This document shows, piece by piece, positions 58,401 to 64,000 of a stretch of DNA of 64,000 bases. The first letter of the stretch is position 1, and every line of letters begins with the position of its first letter. The stretch lies in NCBI RefSeq assembly GCF_000696305.2, contig NZ_AOMT01000005.1, positions 62,001 to 126,000 on the forward strand, in the 5' to 3' direction. The notes under the pieces are model-generated. The model did not search any database. It was not told where the DNA came from and saw only the letters and a list, made by a program, of their open reading frames with translations. This DNA comes from Moraxella bovoculi 237. Lineage in GTDB: Bacteria > Pseudomonadota > Gammaproteobacteria > Pseudomonadales > Moraxellaceae. A program made the translations under genes and the position numbers.

Positions 58401-61400
58401 TATTCGTAGCACGCCTGCCACGGCCTGCACGCTATCAGGCGCTTATCTGATCGAGGCATCTGCAGGTACGGGCAAGACTTGGACGCTTTCGGGCATTATT
58501 TTACGCTTACTGGTTGAGAAAAAGTATGCACCAGAGCGGATCATTGCCACCACATTTACCCGCGCTGCCGCCGCTGAGATGCAGGAGCGAATTCAGGCGC
58601 GCTTGACGACTTTTTATCGCTATTTGACTTGGATGAAGTCTAAGCAGGCCACTCATGAGTCATGGTTTGACCGCAAGATACCCACTTCAGATCGTCTTAA
58701 TGAGATTGTCACAACTGCCAAGCAGGCGGGCATTGATGAGGCGGATGATATTGTCAATCAGCATTTGATTGAGTTCTTGATTAACCATGAGGATGATTTT
58801 GCTTTTGATGAGGCGTTTCGTCGGGTGGGGCTATTGCTATCAATGCTCGATAAGCTCTTTGTGGGTACGCTCGACAGTCTGGCACAAAAATGGCTCAAAG
58901 AGTTCGCCGCTGAAATTGGTCATCAGGCAAAAGCAGAAATCCAATACGACAGCGATGACGTCACGACCGCCATCATTCATGACAGCCTGCGTAAGAAGCA
59001 CGCACAAATCATCACTCAAAACCCCAAGCTATACGCATTCATTGCGCCCAGTAATGTACTTAGTGACATTCATGGCACCAAAGTCACCATCAATCTTACC
59101 ACACAGTTTTTTGATGCGCCGATTGACTCGATGCCCGATATTGATGATGCTTATGTGGAGAGTCTTGAGGCTGAACTGGATGAAATTTTAAGTTATGATT
59201 TGGACGAGATTCATCAATTCTTGGATGATGACTATCGAAAAAAAGTAGGGATTAATGGTCATGCCAACCTGCCCAAATCTTTGGATAAGTTGACCGAAAT
59301 CCAAGCACTGATTCGTGAGCATGGCATTGGATTTGTCAATCATTTGGAACCATTGAAAAATTGGATTAAAAATATCGAGAAAATCAAAGACATAACAAAT
59401 CTGACGAACAAAAATTACGATCACGATGCGGTGATGATGCTGTATGATTTTATCCAAAAAAAACTGATCAACATTCCGCCAATCATTGAGAAGATTCGTG
59501 ATATTAGTGTTCAATATCGAGCTTATCTATATCGTCAAATCGCTGAGGATGTCCGACGGCTGAGCCCGTCATGGCTTGAGGGCATGGGTAAGACGACATT
59601 CACCTTGCAGATGAAGCGTTTGAATGATGCGCTGGCAAGCAGTAAGGATTTGGTGCGTCGCATTCGTCATCACTATCCTGTGGCACTCATCGACGAGTCG
59701 CAGGACGTGAATGGCGCTCAGGTAGCTCTGATTAAGCGGGTATATATCGACCCCTTGCAAGACGAATTACAAAATAACAAAACACCCAAGGGATTTTTGT
59801 TACTGGTGGGCGACCCTAAGCAGGCGATTTACCGTTTCCGTGGCGGTGATGTGAGCAACTATAACTACATAAAATACTTGGGAAATGCTCAACATCAACA
59901 AGACAAACAGCGTCAGATTATCAATAAAGACTTAACACTAACCGTAAATAGGCGCTCTAACAAAGCCCTGATTGATGCGTTAAATCAATGGTTCGTGAAT
60001 GAGTCGTTTGATGGCTTGAACCCTGCCAAACTCGGTGAAGGCATCTATTATCAGCACATCGAAGCGCACAATCAAACCCAAAGACTGTCTTGGCAAAATA
60101 AATCAATGCAGGCAAGCTACCTAGATGAAAAGCCATTAACAGTATTGCACACGTCTTATTTAAATGGCGATGATGCTTGGCAAAAACATCAGGCGATTGC
60201 CCATCATATTAATAGCCTTCTACAAAATCCGCATTGCACGATGGATGATAACGGCAGGTCAAGACCCATCGTCCCCAGTGATATTGCTATCTTGGCTAAG
60301 ACCAAGGCTGAATTCTCAGCGGTTAAAGGTTATTTAGATAAACTAAACATTCCTGCCATTGCTATCAAAGATGAGAATGTCTTTGCCATGCCTGCCGCTA
60401 ATGATTTATACGCCTTGTTGGCTGTGTGTCTGGATGCGGGCAATCTTGAGAAAGTAGGTCGGCTGCTAAGCGGGTATTTGTTTGGATTGTCTCTTGACGA
60501 CATTACGACTTTATTCACTGATGAGTCGGATCAAATGAGCCAAGATGGTGCAGAGCAGAAGATTCGATTGTTCGGTTATCTTGCCAAAATGCGCGAACAA
60601 TGGCAAAAGTACGGCATCGCCAGCGCGATTTGGTATGCACTATCGATTAACCCGCTAAACGACAAACGCAGTCTATCTGATGGCTTATGGCTAAATGCTG
60701 CCAAAGCCGGTGAGCGATACTTGGCAGACTTGTGGCAAGTGGTTGAATTGGTAGGTGAGCAGTCGCATCTGCACGAGACCGCGCTGTTAGAATGGTTCGA
60801 GATTCAAATGCAAGAGGGTGCAAGTGAGTACAACAAAAGAAGGGTGCTGCCCAGCGAAGCAGGCGTGAATCTGATGACCATCCATGCATCAAAAGGGCTT
60901 GAATTTCCCATCGTATATGTGCTCGGACTTGAAAAGTCGGTGAAGGGCAATAATGCGTTATTTTACCCTTATAGCGATGATAAATATCAAAGACGCATCT
61001 CGCCCGTTCGCAATAGAGGTGATGTGGATTATGGGGCGCTTGATCTTACGGAGAGTGTCGATGAGGCTAAGCGCATAGGCTATGTCGCCCTAACACGTGC
61101 ATCTGAGCAGGTGTATGTGGTGGCTTCGGACAGCTATTATGCAGATAATAGCACATCCCCCATGTTCATATGGTGTCAAGCTAGTAAGCAAAAAGCGCTG
61201 ACGTTACCGGAGCGAATGCAAGGCAAGATGGGCTGGATTGAGCTTTTGGATTGCGAAGACTTAATCAAATCGCGCTATAATGCCAATGATAAGCCTCAAT
61301 CTTGCATCAATTACGTGGATTGGCACGTCGCCATTCCCAAGCAGTCTTTTGAAGGCATACATCAGGCGAGCTTTACAAGGTTAATCAATCAGTTAGAGTC

Positions 61401-62274
61401 ATCACAGGGGATGATGGATGATGACAAACAAGACGTTCATGACGAAATGGTGATCGATGACTCATCTGATGAGGTGGTTGAGCGTATTCAAAACACCTTT
61501 GTCCGTGGTGCGACAGCGGGTGAATTCTTGCATTTGGTATTACAAGAAGTGGGTACATCCATGCCCATCACTGACAGGTCAGGTCAGCTACTCGCCATCA
61601 GTCAGGAGATTGATCGTCAGGCGCGCAAATTAGGCTTGGCTGAGTATCTAAGCCATAAGCACCAATCTATGCCTTTAGAATCGGATAAAAACACGCCGCA
61701 TCGTCAGCTGGTGCTTTGGCTGTATGAGGTGATTCATGCCAAATTTGGCGCATCGGGCACCAATCTAAAATCACTGCATAATGGCAATAGTGTGCGCGAG
61801 ATGAAGTTTGTGCTTGGGTTAAAGCATGGCTTTGGCGTGGCTGACATTAATGCAGTTTTTGAAGAACACAGCGACCATGCGTTGGAATTAACCCCCGACC
61901 ATAACGATCGCGTGTATCATTATCTTAAAGGTGAGATTGATTTATTATATGAGCATGAGGGCAGGTTCTTTGTGCTGGATTATAAGTCGAATTTTTTGGG
62001 TGATGATTGGCGTGATTATGATAGACAGTCGCTCATATCAGCGATGTATAAGGCGGGTTATTGGCTGCAAGCAGCGTTCTATCAGGTGGCGCTACATCGC
62101 CTATTAAAGATGAGAATCGCTGACTACGTGGGTAATGAATCGCGCTATCTTGGTGCGACAGAATATCTGTTCTTGCGTGGTATCTCATCTGACGATGAGC
62201 GCGGGGAGTGCGGGCGCATGATATGGCAGATACCGTTAAATCTAACCTTGGCATTAGATGAATTATTTGAATAG
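58393..62274 (+). CDS. recB: Exodeoxyribonuclease V beta subunit RecB
   Basis: SF1A helicase and nuclease subunit of RecBCD, 1293 residues. Walker A ASAGTGKT is at residues 22-29. The Walker B segment LIDESQD (D434, E435) has Ser where E. coli has Phe. GDPKQAIYRFRGGD and MTIHASKGLEFPIVY are the downstream helicase motifs. The C-terminal nuclease domain keeps D1183, D1196 and K1198 (GEIDLL...VLDYKSN), so the nuclease should be active. ATG 58393 has AAGGAG at 58381-58386; an ATG two codons earlier abuts that site and is rejected. recD follows after 8 bases. Confidence 0.96.
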   Translation: MSDIRSTPATACTLSGAYLIEASAGTGKTWTLSGIILRLLVEKKYAPERIIATTFTRAAAAEMQERIQARLTTFYRYLTWMKSKQATHESWFDRKIPTSDRLNEIVTTAKQAGIDEADDIVNQHLIEFLINHEDDFAFDEAFRRVGLLLSMLDKLFVGTLDSLAQKWLKEFAAEIGHQAKAEIQYDSDDVTTAIIHDSLRKKHAQIITQNPKLYAFIAPSNVLSDIHGTKVTINLTTQFFDAPIDSMPDIDDAYVESLEAELDEILSYDLDEIHQFLDDDYRKKVGINGHANLPKSLDKLTEIQALIREHGIGFVNHLEPLKNWIKNIEKIKDITNLTNKNYDHDAVMMLYDFIQKKLINIPPIIEKIRDISVQYRAYLYRQIAEDVRRLSPSWLEGMGKTTFTLQMKRLNDALASSKDLVRRIRHHYPVALIDESQDVNGAQVALIKRVYIDPLQDELQNNKTPKGFLLLVGDPKQAIYRFRGGDVSNYNYIKYLGNAQHQQDKQRQIINKDLTLTVNRRSNKALIDALNQWFVNESFDGLNPAKLGEGIYYQHIEAHNQTQRLSWQNKSMQASYLDEKPLTVLHTSYLNGDDAWQKHQAIAHHINSLLQNPHCTMDDNGRSRPIVPSDIAILAKTKAEFSAVKGYLDKLNIPAIAIKDENVFAMPAANDLYALLAVCLDAGNLEKVGRLLSGYLFGLSLDDITTLFTDESDQMSQDGAEQKIRLFGYLAKMREQWQKYGIASAIWYALSINPLNDKRSLSDGLWLNAAKAGERYLADLWQVVELVGEQSHLHETALLEWFEIQMQEGASEYNKRRVLPSEAGVNLMTIHASKGLEFPIVYVLGLEKSVKGNNALFYPYSDDKYQRRISPVRNRGDVDYGALDLTESVDEAKRIGYVALTRASEQVYVVASDSYYADNSTSPMFIWCQASKQKALTLPERMQGKMGWIELLDCEDLIKSRYNANDKPQSCINYVDWHVAIPKQSFEGIHQASFTRLINQLESSQGMMDDDKQDVHDEMVIDDSSDEVVERIQNTFVRGATAGEFLHLVLQEVGTSMPITDRSGQLLAISQEIDRQARKLGLAEYLSHKHQSMPLESDKNTPHRQLVLWLYEVIHAKFGASGTNLKSLHNGNSVREMKFVLGLKHGFGVADINAVFEEHSDHALELTPDHNDRVYHYLKGEIDLLYEHEGRFFVLDYKSNFLGDDWRDYDRQSLISAMYKAGYWLQAAFYQVALHRLLKMRIADYVGNESRYLGATEYLFLRGISSDDERGECGRMIWQIPLNLTLALDELFE

Positions 62275-62282
62275 GACACACC

Positions 62283-64000
62283 ATGAACGATACTGCGATC
62301 AGTCATTACATCACCAGTCGCATCAGGGCAAATGCCGATTGGTATGAGGGCAAGGGAATGGTTTTGCCATATCAGTACGATTCATTGGCATCTGATGTAT
62401 TCCTTGTGCTGAATTTTAACAGCATGCTTGCCTTGGATGAGGGGCATACTGTGATGATGGTTGCCAATAATGGTACGCTATCAGACATCAAAGGGCTGTC
62501 TCATTGGCAGGCGACACTGTTGTCTCCTGCGATGATGTCCTTGGCAGGGCAATTTAAAGATGGGCAAAGCCCACTTGAGTTTGAGCGTTATTTTGATGAG
62601 ATGGGTGAACTGCGCAGACAGTCACCTCATGAACTGCCTAATTATCTTAATCGACAACATCACGAGTTCAAGCAGGCACTGCTAAAGTCGCCACGCCTTA
62701 GCGCTTCACCAGCTGAGCTAAGCTTATTATTCATGGCGGTTCTTAGGGTATTTGATGGTGTGAGTCATGAGCTGAATGATGATTTTGAGCGGTTTGTGAC
62801 GTTATTGGCTGATAGTATATATTTTGCTGACTTTGAACATAAGCCGACCATTGGCACGCCATTGATGATAAAACGAGGTGATTCTGGCGAGTTATATATC
62901 TGGTCAAATAGAGCATGGCGAGCTGAGCGCATGACGATGCATCACATTGAGCGTATCTTGGGGGCGAAAGTCGAGCCATTCGATGTGAGTGATTTGCCAA
63001 AAGGTATGAAAGCTGCACAAGAGCAGGCCGTTAATCTGGTGAGTTGCTCGCCATTTGCCATTATCACAGGCGGACCAGGCACGGGTAAGACATATACGGT
63101 GGCTCAGATTGTGCTGGCACTGCTTCGCCAAAACCCACAAATTAACCTAGCGTTGGCAGCCCCTACAGGTAAGGCAGCTCAGCGTATGGGCGAGTCTTTA
63201 CAAAAATCACTAGATGGCGCTCAAATCGATCTGCCAGAGCCAAAAACCATCCATCGACTGCTTGGTATCGGTCGTCATGGCAGTCCGCGCTACCATGAAT
63301 ATAATCCACTGTCCCAAGACATCATTATTATTGATGAGGCATCCATGTTGGGTGCGGAGCTGTCCTGTTCGCTACTGGCAGCAGTCAAGACGGGTGCCAG
63401 ATTGATACTGCTTGGGGATGCGCATCAGTTGTCAGCGGTGGAAGCAGGGGCGGTGCTTGCTGATCTTTGTCGTGTGGATAAGCTACAACAATCTCGTGTG
63501 CATTTATCGGAGTCAACTCGCTTTACGTCCACATCGAGTGTGGGTAAATTGGCGACATTCATCAATGACTATAATGCAAAGGGCAGTGCCTTGCCACAGA
63601 TTGAGGCGTTAATAGATAGCGAGGCGAATTTATCATGGGTCAATTTACAGCATAATAAGGATTTTCTAGAAAGATTAATCGAGCCTTATTCCACATATTT
63701 TGAGCAAAGTAAAAATCTACTAAGACAAATCAACCGATACAGCGATGACCAAAAAAACAATCAAATCAAAGTGCTAATCGATGAGCTGAATCGCTATCGC
63801 ATTCTCACGGCATCGCATGTCGGGGTGGCGGGCGATGTGATGATCAATGAATACATCGCCAAGAAGCATCGCGATGAACTGCGTGCCTCTACATGGACGC
63901 TGCCATGGTATCATGGGCGAGTGGTGATGGTGCAGACCAACCGATATGATTTGGGCTTGTTCAATGGCGACATTGGTGTATGCATCCAAGAAAATGGCGA
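62283..64000 (+). CDS. recD: Exodeoxyribonuclease V alpha subunit RecD, N-terminal part (runs past the window end)
   Basis: Open from ATG 62283 to the end of the window (572 codons seen). It is the fast 5'-3' SF1B helicase of RecBCD. A helical N-terminal domain (about 1-240) that contacts RecC is followed by Walker A GGPGTGKT (263-270). The PTGKAAQRMGES block, Walker B IIIDEASML and the GDAHQLSAVEAGAVLADL motif follow. Near the end the RecD block YDLGLFNGDIGV is present. The start follows recB by 8 bases with AGGA upstream. The stop and the last C-terminal part lie outside. Confidence 0.95.
   Translation, partial: MNDTAISHYITSRIRANADWYEGKGMVLPYQYDSLASDVFLVLNFNSMLALDEGHTVMMVANNGTLSDIKGLSHWQATLLSPAMMSLAGQFKDGQSPLEFERYFDEMGELRRQSPHELPNYLNRQHHEFKQALLKSPRLSASPAELSLLFMAVLRVFDGVSHELNDDFERFVTLLADSIYFADFEHKPTIGTPLMIKRGDSGELYIWSNRAWRAERMTMHHIERILGAKVEPFDVSDLPKGMKAAQEQAVNLVSCSPFAIITGGPGTGKTYTVAQIVLALLRQNPQINLALAAPTGKAAQRMGESLQKSLDGAQIDLPEPKTIHRLLGIGRHGSPRYHEYNPLSQDIIIIDEASMLGAELSCSLLAAVKTGARLILLGDAHQLSAVEAGAVLADLCRVDKLQQSRVHLSESTRFTSTSSVGKLATFINDYNAKGSALPQIEALIDSEANLSWVNLQHNKDFLERLIEPYSTYFEQSKNLLRQINRYSDDQKNNQIKVLIDELNRYRILTASHVGVAGDVMINEYIAKKHRDELRASTWTLPWYHGRVVMVQTNRYDLGLFNGDIGVCIQENG

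Overview
The window is a continuous stretch of bacterial chromosome from a Gram-negative gammaproteobacterium, most likely Moraxellaceae and probably Moraxella. The case rests on moderate GC content, a lipid A / outer-membrane assembly cluster (pyrH-frr-uppS-cdsA-dxr-rseP-bamA-lpxD-fabZ-lpxA), recC-recB-recD, a GTP-dependent PEP carboxykinase, and NSS/MetS transporter remnants. The genus is an inference from gene content and protein sequence, not from a search. I saw no rRNA, tRNA, prophage, insertion sequence, integron or CRISPR array.

Layout: 1-5.2 kb holds the 3' end of a glyceraldehyde-3-phosphate dehydrogenase gene, then obgE, proB, hemE and fabI. 5.3-7.9 kb holds a DUF1275 membrane protein gene that meets, tail to tail, a badly decayed Na/Pi-cotransporter pseudogene. 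7.9-15.6 kb holds ppa, lipB, pncB, xseB, gabD, a membrane-tethered endonuclease/exonuclease/phosphatase-fold protein and a DASS (SLC13) anion symporter. 15.8-27.1 kb holds a small exported protein and the long envelope/isoprenoid/lipid A cluster. That cluster supplies UMP kinase, ribosome recycling, undecaprenyl-PP, CDP-diacylglycerol, MEP-pathway isoprenoid precursor, intramembrane proteolysis, outer-membrane protein insertion and the first acylations of lipid A.

27.2-32 kb holds a 5'-truncated NSS amino-acid transporter whose 42-codon small-subunit gene (metS) is still intact, then the queuosine genes tgt and queA separated by a DUF389 membrane protein. 32-41.4 kb holds nnrS, apbC/mrp, dcd, a small PHA-granule-region-type protein, two peptidoglycan carboxypeptidases of unrelated families (dacB, VanY-like), truD and an acyl-CoA dehydrogenase. 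41.5-54 kb (all minus strand) holds an unrecognised small protein, pckG, a hotdog thioesterase, rluB (with a frame-disrupted C-terminal tail), scpB, scpA, trpS, cysE, trmJ and dnaE. 54.3-64 kb (plus strand) is recC, recB and the first 572 codons of recD, together the RecBCD helicase-nuclease.

Most genes are ordinary housekeeping genes, and I did not find a convincing undescribed multi-gene system. The most informative oddities are three cases of gene decay (Na/Pi transporter, metP, rluB tail), the absence of skp between bamA and lpxD, several strong non-canonical hairpins, and a recurring extended -10 promoter form (TGnTATAAT) that often lacks a recognisable -35.
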